From an uncultured Saccharospirillaceae bacterium (GTDB lineage Bacteria; Pseudomonadota; Gammaproteobacteria; Pseudomonadales; Oceanobacteraceae): a stretch of DNA of 64,000 nt. This document shows positions 1 to 8,734 of this stretch, piece by piece. The notes under the pieces were generated by a model. It was not told the DNA's origin and made no database searches. It was given only the letters and a program-made list of their open reading frames with translations. The DNA is taken from the NCBI GenBank assembly GCA_947503895.1, contig CANNFT010000002.1:372001-436000 (forward strand). The letters are read 5' to 3'. Within the stretch, counting starts at the first letter, position 1, and every line of letters starts with the position of its first letter. Both the position numbers and the translations under genes were made by a program.

Positions 1-2
1 GT

Positions 3-683
3 GAAGCGTTAGAAAAGCTGGTTGCCCAATATCGCAGCGTAATGGCGTCAATAACTCGATTGAATCGTGTTTACCCAGAACAAGTACTGCAGGAAATGAT
101 TCATATTCCGCGTCTGTCTGTCGAAGCTTTGAAAGATGAAGCGCAGGTGAGAGCTTGGTGTGAGCAGTTGCAAAGTTTCTTTGACGAGAAGAGCAACAGC
201 ACGCGAGTCGTGGTGGAAATTGAAAAAGACACAGAGCGTCATTTATTCCTGCCGGATGTGAAGGTCATTAATCACAGTATTCCGACAGACTACATCCTGA
301 CCCATGAATTCTTTGAATCGCCCATTTACAACAACATATGCAGTCTAGGTGAGCAGCTAGAGGGCTTATTAGAGGAAGGAGCTTATATTCAGCGTGGTGA
401 GCGTAAAGCCCCCGCAGAGAGCTTTGAGGGCGTCCTCAACTGGCTGATGGGTGAGGCTCGTCGTGGCTACAGCATCCAGCGCTATAAAGGATTGGGAGAG
501 ATGAACCCAGAGCAGCTATGGGAAACCACTATGGACCCAGATTCCCGTCGTATGCTTCGAGTTACCATTGAAGATGCCGTAGCGGCGGATCAAATCTTCA
601 CAACGCTGATGGGCGACGAAGTTGAACCGCGTCGAAACTTCATTGAGTCGAATGCCTTGTTGGTAGAAAACCTGGATTTCTAA
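3..683 (+). CDS. gyrB: DNA gyrase subunit B, C-terminal part (5' end outside window)
   Basis: This is the C-terminal part, about 226 residues, of the ATPase subunit of DNA gyrase, which introduces negative supercoils together with GyrA. The frame is open from base 3, so the gene begins upstream of the window; the first internal ATG at 42 is not the start. The motif [19 protein letters not shown] and the ending [19 protein letters not shown] are typical of GyrB rather than ParE. In many gammaproteobacteria gyrB closes the dnaA-dnaN-recF-gyrB block, so the window probably starts near the replication origin. A strong terminator follows. Confidence 0.97.
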   Translation, partial: EALEKLVAQYRSVMASITRLNRVYPEQVLQEMIHIPRLSVEALKDEAQVRAWCEQLQSFFDEKSNSTRVVVEIEKDTERHLFLPDVKVINHSIPTDYILTHEFFESPIYNNICSLGEQLEGLLEEGAYIQRGERKAPAESFEGVLNWLMGEARRGYSIQRYKGLGEMNPEQLWETTMDPDSRRMLRVTIEDAVAADQIFTTLMGDEVEPRRNFIESNALLVENLDF

Positions 684-735
684 ATCACAAACTGAATGAT
701 AAACCCATACCTTTGGGTATTGGGTTCATCATTAC

Positions 736-776
736 ACAAAAAAGGTTTGCAAAGTTTCCTTTGCAAACCTTTTTTG
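736..776 (+). terminator. Rho-independent terminator of gyrB
   Basis: The arms AAAGGTTTGCAAAG and CTTTGCAAACCTTT close a very short loop, with a T run on the 3' side and an A run on the 5' side, so it could work in both directions. It lies about 55 bases after the gyrB stop. Confidence 0.9.
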
Positions 777-877
777 TATGGGTTGCAGGGCCGTTATAGG
801 CTGCTAGTTTAGAAACATTGTGTGCTCGGTATCTCTATAAGCCTCTCGAGCCAAGACTGAAAAAGTAATTGAATGGT

Positions 878-1591
878 ATGACGATAAAAACTTTACGGGT
901 GACCGGTTTTCCCGATGGGGAAAGCGTAACTGCGGTATTTTCCGTCGACGATAATAAACCCGCCGTTAGCGAATGGTTGAAGGCGCATCCCACGCTGCAA
1001 ATTGATCGCATGTTAGCTCGTACAGGCTCCTCCGATGTGTATGCACTGAAAGGAGATATGATTCTTAAAATGATGCGCGTGCGCCACTGGTCTGAGCATT
1101 TAAAATATTATATTGGCCGCTATAGAGCGTTAGAGGAAGTGAACAGTAATCAACAAATGGCGGCTGCGGGGTTGAAAGTGCCGAAGATTTTAGCCCATGG
1201 TAAGGCGCTAACACCGTCGCATTTTTCTGGCATCAGCAGTTATTATTTAATGCAGCATGTGGGCAGTGAATATCAAGAGGCAGCGGATGTTTGGCTCACT
1301 CTGGAGACACATGCACGTGATCAGTTTTATCAGCAACTTATCGCGGATGTGAAAAAACTGGCGGATCAACAATGCATTTATAGCGATTTACGCTTGGCCA
1401 ATGTTATGACTAACTCAAACGGCGATCTCATTTGGATTGATACGCGTATAAAACATTATGCGCGGCGGAAAACTTTTTTAGCGAAGCTAAAACATGTGAT
1501 CGGAAGTTTTAAACAAAATAGCGAAGGCTTGTTAACCGACAAAGAGATTCAGCAATTTGACGAGATATTATTGAATTTTGTGGAAAGCTAA
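878..1591 (+). CDS. Lipopolysaccharide kinase-like (Kdo/WaaP-type) protein
   Basis: A 237-residue protein with a minimal kinase fold. From the ATG at 878 the visible elements are a candidate ATP-binding lysine in MILKMMR (about K64), a catalytic-loop-like YSDLRLANVM (about D170 and N175) and IWIDT (about D188) in the metal-binding position. This pattern matches small inner-core LPS kinases of the Kdo kinase/WaaP type, which phosphorylate lipid A-core sugars at the cytoplasmic face. The in-frame TTG at 869 is an alternative start; neither has a clear ribosome site. It stands alone between gyrB and an AT-rich gap. A eukaryote-like protein kinase is the main alternative. Confidence 0.6.
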   Translation: MTIKTLRVTGFPDGESVTAVFSVDDNKPAVSEWLKAHPTLQIDRMLARTGSSDVYALKGDMILKMMRVRHWSEHLKYYIGRYRALEEVNSNQQMAAAGLKVPKILAHGKALTPSHFSGISSYYLMQHVGSEYQEAADVWLTLETHARDQFYQQLIADVKKLADQQCIYSDLRLANVMTNSNGDLIWIDTRIKHYARRKTFLAKLKHVIGSFKQNSEGLLTDKEIQQFDEILLNFVES

Positions 1592-1838
1592 CATGACTGT
1601 CAGCGTATAACATTAATAAGAGCACTAATTTTAGGGTGATCAATAATAAAAACCAATCGTATCCGTTGGGAAAATTGTTAAGAATATTGAGATTAATTCG
1701 ATACTAGGCTTAGTTACTTTACTATAGAGTTCTAGGCAGAATAAATTAAAAAAAGTAATGCTTAATCCTTATCGCTAATAGCAAGTTTTACCAATACACT
1801 GTCATTTCCCATTAGGCTGAATTGCAATTGATCAGGAT

Positions 1839-2426
1839 ATGAAAAATTTTTTAATTATACTGGTCTGTTTTCTTTTGGGTTGCTCATTACAAACAAAATC
1901 CCAATATGAATCCATAGAAGTATTGTTATTCTCAACAATTCATAAAGGCACTCAAGAAAGTCAATATAAAGCCTGTATATACCTCGCAGAATTGGCTTTA
2001 TCCAGTTCCATGGTGAATAGGATTAAAAACAACCTTAATGAGTCGACGTGTCAACGATACTTATTAGCGAGACGCTCAGGGGAATATGATGCTGTAGAAG
2101 AGTTTATTTCTTTTTTCCCTAATCCAGCGGAACAAAAACGAATCTGGAATACTCATCGTAACGCTGGCTACCCTATATCATATTTACCCCCTTATTTCGA
2201 ATACCTGTCAACCTTAGCGATAACCAATGACAAAGCACTAAATAATATGGTCGCCATGCTGAACTTATTCGACGGTGGTCACGCAGAGGCTATTATTGAG
2301 ATCATTGCTAGGTTATTCATAAATCATAGAAAAAGAATTAACGTTGCTTTTGACACTAATAATACATCTAAAGATCTAATCGAACTAATTGAACGCTCAT
2401 CTGAGTACTATCATAAGGGATTATAA
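1839..2426 (+). CDS. Predicted lipoprotein of unknown function
   Basis: A 195-residue protein that I do not recognise. The N-terminus MKNFLIILVCFLLGCS is a lipoprotein signal with the candidate lipidated cysteine at residue 15, so the protein should be anchored in the envelope. The rest looks alpha-helical, rich in Leu, Ile and Asn, and the gene is more AT-rich than its neighbours. Its TAA is followed after one base by the ATG of the broken L,D-transpeptidase-like gene, so the two were probably co-transcribed. A lipoprotein directly before a peptidoglycan-active toxin-like gene could be an immunity protein; that is inference from context only. Confidence 0.6.
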   Translation: MKNFLIILVCFLLGCSLQTKSQYESIEVLLFSTIHKGTQESQYKACIYLAELALSSSMVNRIKNNLNESTCQRYLLARRSGEYDAVEEFISFFPNPAEQKRIWNTHRNAGYPISYLPPYFEYLSTLAITNDKALNNMVAMLNLFDGGHAEAIIEIIARLFINHRKRINVAFDTNNTSKDLIELIERSSEYYHKGL

Positions 2427-2427
2427 A

Positions 2428-2797
2428 ATGAGTGACTTAACTTTCAATTGAGTTACAGGTTATTTATTGGGGTGCCGAGCATTACAAATCAATTACAGGA
2501 CCATATGGGAAGGGAGCGCAGCCTCAGGGTGAATATTCAATTAAAGTGCGAGACACAGTTGTTGGAAATAATTTAAAAAGTGGAAACGAAAATTCTGCCA
2601 CTGGGAATCGCTGGTTTATCCCTATTACACCTAATTTCCCTACTAGTAGAGATGAATTCGGTATTCACCCGGATGGGAATGTGGCTGGTACACTTGGATG
2701 CATAGGTATTAAATCTGGTGACGCTAGTAGTTTTTGGACTAGATGGGATACTACATCAATGACAGCACGCCCCAAGAAGGTAGTTGTAAGCGGTTGA
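2428..2797 (+). pseudogene. Broken L,D-transpeptidase-like gene (stop plus frameshift)
   Basis: The ATG at 2428 reads MSDLTFN and hits TGA. Homologous-looking sequence resumes in the next frame from about 2460 (YWGAEHYKSITGPYGKGAQP, then GEYSIKV) and stays open to 2797. The downstream part has FGIHPDGNVAGTLGCIGI, the His...Gly-x-x-Gly-Cys pattern of L,D-transpeptidase/DUF2778-type catalytic sites (His about 41 and Cys about 52, counting from a GTG at 2546). So one in-frame stop and one frameshift separate the start from the catalytic domain. Some DUF2778-like proteins are secreted peptidoglycan-targeting toxins. A remnant initiating at GTG 2546 would lack the N-terminal part of the fold. Confidence 0.65.
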
Positions 2798-2908
2798 AAT
2801 TAATAGTCATCGAGTCGCAAGCTTCAATCATAACGTGCATCACGATTAAAATGGTTACAAAGCTATCGTAGCAGTAGGAGCGAAGTTCAATCACATCATC
2901 ATAAAAAT

Positions 2909-2930
2909 GGCGGTCTTTGAAACGACCGCC
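2909..2930 (+). terminator. Hairpin after the broken L,D-transpeptidase-like gene
   Basis: GGCGGTC and GACCGCC form a seven-base-pair stem with an eight-base loop, followed by TATTT. The T run is short, so terminator function is uncertain. Confidence 0.35.
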
Positions 2931-3083
2931 TATTTAACGGCGACTAATAGAGTCCTTTTGAAATTTTGGATAAATTCTCAAGCTCAACAGATGTAATGGC
3001 CCTGAGAGCTAGTATTGTTTTAAGCGGTTTACATTTTGATATGTAGCATGCGAAAAAAGACACTATTCCTTAATATAATTTTT

Positions 3084-3944
3084 CTATCTCAGAAAATTAT
3101 TCCATTTATCTTGCCCTGCGCGAATAGCCTGAGCGACTAATCCAGCGGAAGTTGCAGTGGTGCCCATTTCAAATGTCCCCATATCCTCTTGATACGGAAT
3201 AGCACTGATTTCATCGACGGTTTTATTGACCCACAATTCGACTTCTTGGTTAACTTCTTCCCAAGTTTTTCCTTTGGTAGAAATCGGATCACCAATGACG
3301 ACCTGAATGGTGCCCGGAATTTTTAGCCAGCGCTTATTGTTCCAGTGTTCACCGGCATTGTGGGCGACGGGAATAACATCCACACCCGCTGTCGTGGCGA
3401 GCAATGCACCGCCTTTAGAAAAGGGTTTACGCTGACCAGGCTCTACGCGAGTGCCTTCTGGAAATATTAAAATATCTTCACCTTGGTGTAAGCGTTCGGT
3501 GCCTTTTTCTAATATTTGTTTGAGGGCGCTTTTGCCTTCTTTGCGGTTAATAAAAATCGGGTTTAATAAGTACAGTGCCCAGCCAAAGAAGGGGATATAC
3601 AGCAGTTCTTTTTTAAGGACCACGGTGTTCGGGTCAAACACGTTTTGCAGCGCAAAGGTTTCCCACGTGCTTTGATGCTTCGACATGATGACGTAGCCAC
3701 GATTATCTTTGGGTATACGATCGAGCCCTTGAATATGATAATTCACACCGCAAATCGTTTTACAAATCCAAGTGATCGAATGACAAAAACTGCCCATGAT
3801 AATTTTGAAGCGCATCGGGCCTGAAAAAAACGGTGCGATGATCATTCCGATCAAATAGCTATGCGCAGCCATAATCGGCATCATGATATAAAGTGGAATG
3901 CTTCTCAAAATAGCCAGCCACTTTGGCTGTGGGTCAAACAACAT
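3084..3944 (-). CDS. plsC: 1-acyl-sn-glycerol-3-phosphate acyltransferase
   Basis: A 286-residue inner-membrane acyltransferase that makes phosphatidic acid from lysophosphatidic acid. N-terminal hydrophobic segments (residues 14-45) precede the catalytic HQSTWE box (His90; Glu rather than the commoner Asp at the fifth position). FPEGTR at 161-166 is the substrate-binding motif. It is the last gene of a minus-strand series glyQ-glyS-gmhB-plsC, an order also found in pseudomonads. Only 62 bases separate it from gmhB. Confidence 0.9.
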   Translation of the reverse strand: MLFDPQPKWLAILRSIPLYIMMPIMAAHSYLIGMIIAPFFSGPMRFKIIMGSFCHSITWICKTICGVNYHIQGLDRIPKDNRGYVIMSKHQSTWETFALQNVFDPNTVVLKKELLYIPFFGWALYLLNPIFINRKEGKSALKQILEKGTERLHQGEDILIFPEGTRVEPGQRKPFSKGGALLATTAGVDVIPVAHNAGEHWNNKRWLKIPGTIQVVIGDPISTKGKTWEEVNQEVELWVNKTVDEISAIPYQEDMGTFEMGTTATSAGLVAQAIRAGQDKWNNFLR

Positions 3945-4006
3945 ATGATAATTCCTGATTCACTGTCTTGTTATTAATGTCATGCTGCTAAAACGCGCTT
4001 TTGTGT

Positions 4007-4573
4007 TTATTCGTTCAGCAGGTCATCAACGAATGCGGCTAAATCGTCAAATATTGATACGCCCATGAGACCTTCACCTTTTGCCAAGGTTCGCTCTCCT
4101 TTCCCCGTCTTGACCAACACAGCGTGCATGTCGACCGCCTGACCCGCTTGCAAATCTCGCAGCGAATCTCCCACCATGACGCCACCCGCTGCGTTTACGT
4201 CTAATGCCTGTTCTATTTGTTTGATCAGGCCCGGTAAAGGCTTACGGCAATCACAGCAGTCGTCTGGCCCATGAGGGCAGTAGGCAATATAGTCAATTTT
4301 ACCACCTGCTTCAGTTACCAATGTCTCCATTTTAGTATGCATTGCGTCAAGATCACGCTGATTAAAGTACTTTCGCGCGATCCCAGACTGGTTCGTCGCA
4401 ATGGCGATGAGAAACCCCGCTTTAGACAGGCGGGTAATCGCCTCGATTGAGCCGGTTAGTGGTATCCATTCATCCACTGATTTTACGTAGTCATCCGAAT
4501 CTTGATTAATGACGCCATCGCGGTCGAGGACAATCAGTTTATGGGGGGTGGATGCGGCTTGATTTACGGTCAT
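4007..4573 (-). CDS. gmhB: D-glycero-beta-D-manno-heptose-1,7-bisphosphate 7-phosphatase
   Basis: A 188-residue HAD-superfamily phosphatase that removes the C7 phosphate in ADP-heptose synthesis for the LPS inner core. The HAD motif VLDRDGVIN supplies Asp17 and Asp19. ATNQSG is motif II, and MVGDSLRDLQAG carries the motif IV acid. The Cys/His-rich stretch CPHGPDDCCDCRKPLPG matches the zinc site that distinguishes GmhB from histidinol phosphatases. It lies between glyS and plsC; the 193-base gap to glyS contains a terminator-like hairpin, so gmhB-plsC may be partly uncoupled from glyQS. Confidence 0.93.
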   Translation of the reverse strand: MTVNQAASTPHKLIVLDRDGVINQDSDDYVKSVDEWIPLTGSIEAITRLSKAGFLIAIATNQSGIARKYFNQRDLDAMHTKMETLVTEAGGKIDYIAYCPHGPDDCCDCRKPLPGLIKQIEQALDVNAAGGVMVGDSLRDLQAGQAVDMHAVLVKTGKGERTLAKGEGLMGVSIFDDLAAFVDDLLNE

Positions 4574-4656
4574 GTGCGGGACTCATCAGTAAAACATGGA
4601 CCCACAGCGTGCAAAGGTCGCGCGGGCTTCATTCGGCTGCTCATGCATGGCAGAAG

Positions 4657-4699
4657 CAAAAACGGAAACACTTGAAGTAGACTCAAGTATTTCCGTTTC
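4657..4699 (-). terminator. Terminator or attenuator after glyS
   Basis: On the minus strand GGAAATACTTGA and TCAAGTGTTTCC pair around a short loop, followed by GTTTTTG. It sits between glyS and gmhB. Confidence 0.65.
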
Positions 4700-4766
4700 A
4701 AAGTGCTCAACTGAGCGTGCACCGGTTTAGCTTAAGGCGATACCGAATGCACTGATCGGGGGGTTG

Positions 4767-6836
4767 TTAAAGCACGCTGATGTCGGCCACTTGCAAAAAC
4801 AGGTTTCGCAATTGGTTTAGTAACGACAATCGATTTTGTTTAACGGCTTCATCGTCGGCCATAACCATCACGCTATCGAAAAACTGATCGGTGGCCGTTC
4901 TTAAACTGGCCAGTGAGGACAGCGCTTCGGCGTATTGACCAGCGGCGAATAACGGCATGACCTCACTCGACTTCGCGGATAATTCGCGATAGAGCACTTT
5001 TTCAGCGTCTTCCTGTAGCAGGGTTTCGTTCACCACTGGGTTGGTCATGGCAGCATCATTCTTGGTCAGAATGTTGGAGACGCGCTTATTAGCAGATGCT
5101 AATGCAGCGGCGGCTTCCAGCTTGGAAAAACCATGAACAGCGTGTACGCGCTGATTGATGTCTTTTGGCTTGGTAATGCCACGTGCACGCACGGCCATAA
5201 AGACTTCAGCAGGAATGTTTTCATCTTGGTACCAAGCACTGAAACGATCCAACATATACTCGGTTAATTTGGCTTTCGTGTCGGCTTTTAATTCGATAGG
5301 CCATTGATTATCCATCGCCCAGTCGATCAAGTCTGATAGATCAATGTCTAAATCTTTTTCTACCAATAAGCGCAACACGCCTAAAGAAGCACGACGCAGT
5401 GCGTAGGGGTCTTTACCACCAGTGGGGATTTGGCCAATGCCAAATAGACCGACTAGGCTGTCGACGCGGTCCGCAATCGCTAAGGCTAAACCTGTCACGG
5501 TGGCGGGTAAATCATCACCGGAAAAAGCCGGTTGGTATTGCTCTTTCATGGCTGCCGCCACTTCGGCGGGTTCGCCATCGTGTTGTGCGTAGTAAGTGCC
5601 CGCTAATCCCTGAAGGTCTGTGAATTCATAAACCATATCAGAGAGAAGATCGGTTTTAGCCAATTTAGCAGCACGTGCGGCTAATACTTGATCGCCTCCG
5701 ATGGCTGCTGCGATGTTTTGGCTAAGCTTCATTAAACGCTCAGACTTGTCTTTCAGCGTACCAAGCTTTTGTACCCAGACGACCGTTTCCAGTTTCTCAA
5801 AACGGCTTTCCAGTGTTTGTTTGCGGTCGGTATCCCAGAAAAACTTAGCATCGGCCAAACGAGGGCGAATCACTTTCTCATTGCCTTCGATGACCTGTCT
5901 TGGGTCTTTCGATTCAATATTAGAGACGGTGATAAAGTTTGCCATGAGCTGGCCTTTGTCATCGACCACATGGAAGTACTTTTGATGTTCTTTCATGGAA
6001 GAAATCAAAGCTTCGGCCGGGACATCCAAAAAGCGGTCTTCAAACTTGCCTGCCAATGCGGTTGGCCATTCGTTCAGTGACGTCACTTCATCCAACAGGT
6101 CTTCGTCGATAATGGCTTGCCCACCTAATTTCTGACCTTCTGCTAACACTTGCTCGCGGATCATGGATTTACGCACATCATAATCTGCCAATACCTTGCC
6201 TTGCTCTTGCAAGATGGACTCGTAAGCATCCGGACTGGTGATGGCGATTTCACGGTTTGCGTGGAATCGGTGACCTTTGGAAAAATAGTTCGATTTAACA
6301 CCAAGAATATCGGCTTCTAGAGGTTTGCTATCGAGTAACAGTACGATCCAATGAACGGGGCGAACAAATGCGATTCGGCTGCTGCCCCAGCGCATGCTCT
6401 TAGGAATCGGTAATTTTGACAGAGCGTCTGTGATGGCGACTGGAAGTTCATCTGCGGCGTGCGCACCGGCAACGGTTTGCGCGTAATACAAACGCTCACC
6501 TTTTTCATCGGTCGTGCGGCTGATCGCATCAAAGTCGACACCATTTGCCCGTGCAAAACCTTCTGCGGCTTTGGTTGGGTTGCCATCCGCATCAAATGCG
6601 ACGTTTGTATAAGGACCAAATTTTTCTATTTGGCTGTCAGCGCCTTGAGATTGCAAACCCTTTAAGCGCAATGCTAAGCGACGAGGTGCGGCAAATACTT
6701 GGCTGCTGGCAAAACTCAAGGATTTGGATTCAAGGTGCTGTTCAATGCCTTGTTGAAAAGCAGCAGCAAGGGATTTAAGCGCCTTCGGCGGCAATTCTTC
6801 GGTGCCAATCTCCACTAGAAAATCATGCGTGCTCAT
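4767..6836 (-). CDS. glyS: Glycine--tRNA ligase beta subunit
   Basis: The 689-residue beta subunit of the alpha2beta2 glycyl-tRNA synthetase, responsible for tRNA recognition. The N-terminus FLVEIGTEELPPKAL and the segment GGKDPYALRRASLGVLRLL are hallmarks, and the length is that of the E. coli protein. The ATG overlaps the glyQ stop by one base (TAATG), indicating translational coupling that keeps the subunits balanced. Confidence 0.98.
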   Translation of the reverse strand: MSTHDFLVEIGTEELPPKALKSLAAAFQQGIEQHLESKSLSFASSQVFAAPRRLALRLKGLQSQGADSQIEKFGPYTNVAFDADGNPTKAAEGFARANGVDFDAISRTTDEKGERLYYAQTVAGAHAADELPVAITDALSKLPIPKSMRWGSSRIAFVRPVHWIVLLLDSKPLEADILGVKSNYFSKGHRFHANREIAITSPDAYESILQEQGKVLADYDVRKSMIREQVLAEGQKLGGQAIIDEDLLDEVTSLNEWPTALAGKFEDRFLDVPAEALISSMKEHQKYFHVVDDKGQLMANFITVSNIESKDPRQVIEGNEKVIRPRLADAKFFWDTDRKQTLESRFEKLETVVWVQKLGTLKDKSERLMKLSQNIAAAIGGDQVLAARAAKLAKTDLLSDMVYEFTDLQGLAGTYYAQHDGEPAEVAAAMKEQYQPAFSGDDLPATVTGLALAIADRVDSLVGLFGIGQIPTGGKDPYALRRASLGVLRLLVEKDLDIDLSDLIDWAMDNQWPIELKADTKAKLTEYMLDRFSAWYQDENIPAEVFMAVRARGITKPKDINQRVHAVHGFSKLEAAAALASANKRVSNILTKNDAAMTNPVVNETLLQEDAEKVLYRELSAKSSEVMPLFAAGQYAEALSSLASLRTATDQFFDSVMVMADDEAVKQNRLSLLNQLRNLFLQVADISVL

Positions 6837-7846
6837 TATTTGGCTCCCTTTTTCTTAGCTTTTGCGGCTTTTTTAGCGGCGGCGTCTGCAGTGGCTTTTT
6901 CTTCTGCTTCCACTTGCGCCAACACTTCATTACGAATGCCTTCAGGGGCTAAAGGAAAACCGAGTGTGCGGCGAGATTGGAAGTACGCTTCTGCGACACT
7001 ACGGGCTAAGGTGCGCACACGCAAAATGTAGCCTTGACGTTCGGTCACGGAAATCGCATGGCGCGCATCTAACATGTTAAATGCGTGAGAGGCTTTTAAT
7101 ACTTTTTCATAGGCAGGCAGTGCGAGCCCAGCTTCAATTAGACGGGCACAATCGGCTTCGTGCTGATTGAACGCTTGCAGCAGAAAATCGACGTCAGCGT
7201 GTTCGAAATTGTACGCAGACATTTCCACTTCGTTTTGATGGAACACATCGCCGTAGGTGACCTTGCTGCCGTCTGGTCCGTAGCACCACACCAGATCAAA
7301 AATGCTGTCGACGCCTTGTAAATACATGGCTATACGTTCAAGACCGTAAGTAATTTCGCCGGTCACGGGATAGCACTCTAAGCCACCCACTTGTTGGAAA
7401 TAGGTGAACTGCGTGACTTCCATGCCGTTTAACCAGACTTCCCAGCCCAAGCCCCAAGCCCCAAGGGTAGGGGATTCCCAGTTATCTTCCACAAACCGCA
7501 CGTCGTGCACTAGGGTGTCGATGCCCATGACTTTTAAGCTTTCTAAGTACTTATCTTGAATGTCGAGCGGGCTGGGCTTCATGACCACTTGAAACTGGTA
7601 GTAATGCTGTAGGCGATTGGGGTTTTCCCCGTAGCGACCGTCGGTAGGGCGACGACATGGTTGAACGTAGGCGGCATTCCACGTTTCTGGGCCGATCGCA
7701 CGTAGGAAGGTGGACGTGTGGAACGTGCCAGCACCTACTTCCATGTCGATGGGCTGATTGATGACGCAGCCTTGCTGCGACCAGAAATTTTGCAGGGCAG
7801 CTATTAAGCCCTGAAAGGTTTTCACGTCGTATTGTTGTTCGGACAC
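6836..7846 (-). CDS. glyQ: Glycine--tRNA ligase alpha subunit
   Basis: The 336-residue catalytic alpha subunit of glycyl-tRNA synthetase. [11 protein letters not shown] and [16 protein letters not shown] are class II synthetase signature regions of the bacterial alpha chain. The last 35 or so residues are an Ala/Lys-rich tail ([12 protein letters not shown]) longer than in E. coli GlyQ. It is the first gene of the minus-strand glyQ-glyS-gmhB-plsC series; its promoter should lie in the 7847-8027 gap, where I see no obvious T-box or other leader. Confidence 0.98.
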   Translation of the reverse strand: MSEQQYDVKTFQGLIAALQNFWSQQGCVINQPIDMEVGAGTFHTSTFLRAIGPETWNAAYVQPCRRPTDGRYGENPNRLQHYYQFQVVMKPSPLDIQDKYLESLKVMGIDTLVHDVRFVEDNWESPTLGAWGLGWEVWLNGMEVTQFTYFQQVGGLECYPVTGEITYGLERIAMYLQGVDSIFDLVWCYGPDGSKVTYGDVFHQNEVEMSAYNFEHADVDFLLQAFNQHEADCARLIEAGLALPAYEKVLKASHAFNMLDARHAISVTERQGYILRVRTLARSVAEAYFQSRRTLGFPLAPEGIRNEVLAQVEAEEKATADAAAKKAAKAKKKGAK

Positions 7847-8027
7847 TTGGGCCTACCGATGTTGTGAATTCGCTGGAAAAGCCGCCGATTATACGGCTCT
7901 GAACAATGAGTCGCCAGTTTTGCCGCTTCATCCTGCCAATCTGGTGCGCAATGTAGCGATGAAAGCAGGCATCCGGCGCATTGAAAGGGAGGTTAATGGT
8001 GAATGCGTATTGATGATTCGGGGTAAA

Positions 8028-8681
8028 TCAAGGCACCAGCAGTTCAACCACGGCCCCACCTTCTCGACGATTGCGTATGGTCAGACTGCCTTTGAGATCA
8101 TCCTTGTGGTGCGCTTCAAGAGCCTGTGACATTAAGTACAAGCCGAGGCCGCTGCCCGTTCCCTGCGGATTAAAGGTTCGGTTATCCAGCATGGCATCTG
8201 GAAAGCCTGGGCCATCGTCTGAAATTAACAGCATAAAGCTGCCGTTATCTTCTTCTTCCACGGCAATGGAAACGTTATTCGCACCCGCATTTATGGCATT
8301 GATGAGCGCATTGTGCACGGCGATGGATATTAACTGTTCGTCGTAATAACCATTAAATTCATGATCAAAGTCGAGGTTAATGGTGGGGCCGTCCGGTCCC
8401 AATGCGAGCTCTTGAATAACGCTGGCGACGGTATCGCATAACCAGTTCTCATCGATGTTGGGCGTGAATGCAGTGTGCTGAATTTTTAAGATCGACAGCA
8501 GTTCGACCAGTTGTTGGTTTAATTGTTGGCTATTACGGTGAATGGATTTCAGCGGGGCCTGATATTCGGGTTGATCCTTCAGCATATCCGCTAAATCAGA
8601 CTGCGCGCTTAACAATGCTTGCATGCGATTTTTAATACTGTGCAGTTCAGAACTGAGTAGCGTATTAACGTCGAACGGCAT
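8028..8681 (-). CDS. Soluble histidine kinase (no sensor domain)
   Basis: A 217-residue kinase with only a dimerisation region and an ATPase domain. SELHSIKNRMQAL places the likely phosphorylated His at residue 14. NALINAINAGANN is the N box, SDDGPGF the G1 box and GTGSGLGLYL the G2 box (about 174-183). There is no membrane segment or input domain, so it must be controlled by a partner. It follows 53 bases after the response-regulator gene on the same strand, and the two probably form a cytoplasmic two-component pair. The output is unknown. Confidence 0.85.
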   Translation of the reverse strand: MPFDVNTLLSSELHSIKNRMQALLSAQSDLADMLKDQPEYQAPLKSIHRNSQQLNQQLVELLSILKIQHTAFTPNIDENWLCDTVASVIQELALGPDGPTINLDFDHEFNGYYDEQLISIAVHNALINAINAGANNVSIAVEEEDNGSFMLLISDDGPGFPDAMLDNRTFNPQGTGSGLGLYLMSQALEAHHKDDLKGSLTIRNRREGGAVVELLVP

Positions 8682-8734
8682 GATGGTGCTCCCTCGTTAA
8701 TCGGTTCTTGGCATGCATAAATATCGGTGGAAAT

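Noticed and set aside
2546..2797. Intact 83-residue L,D-transpeptidase starting at GTG 2546
   Set aside because: Coding-like sequence extends upstream in the same frame to about 2441 and matches a start in another frame, so this is the remainder of a broken gene rather than a complete small protein.
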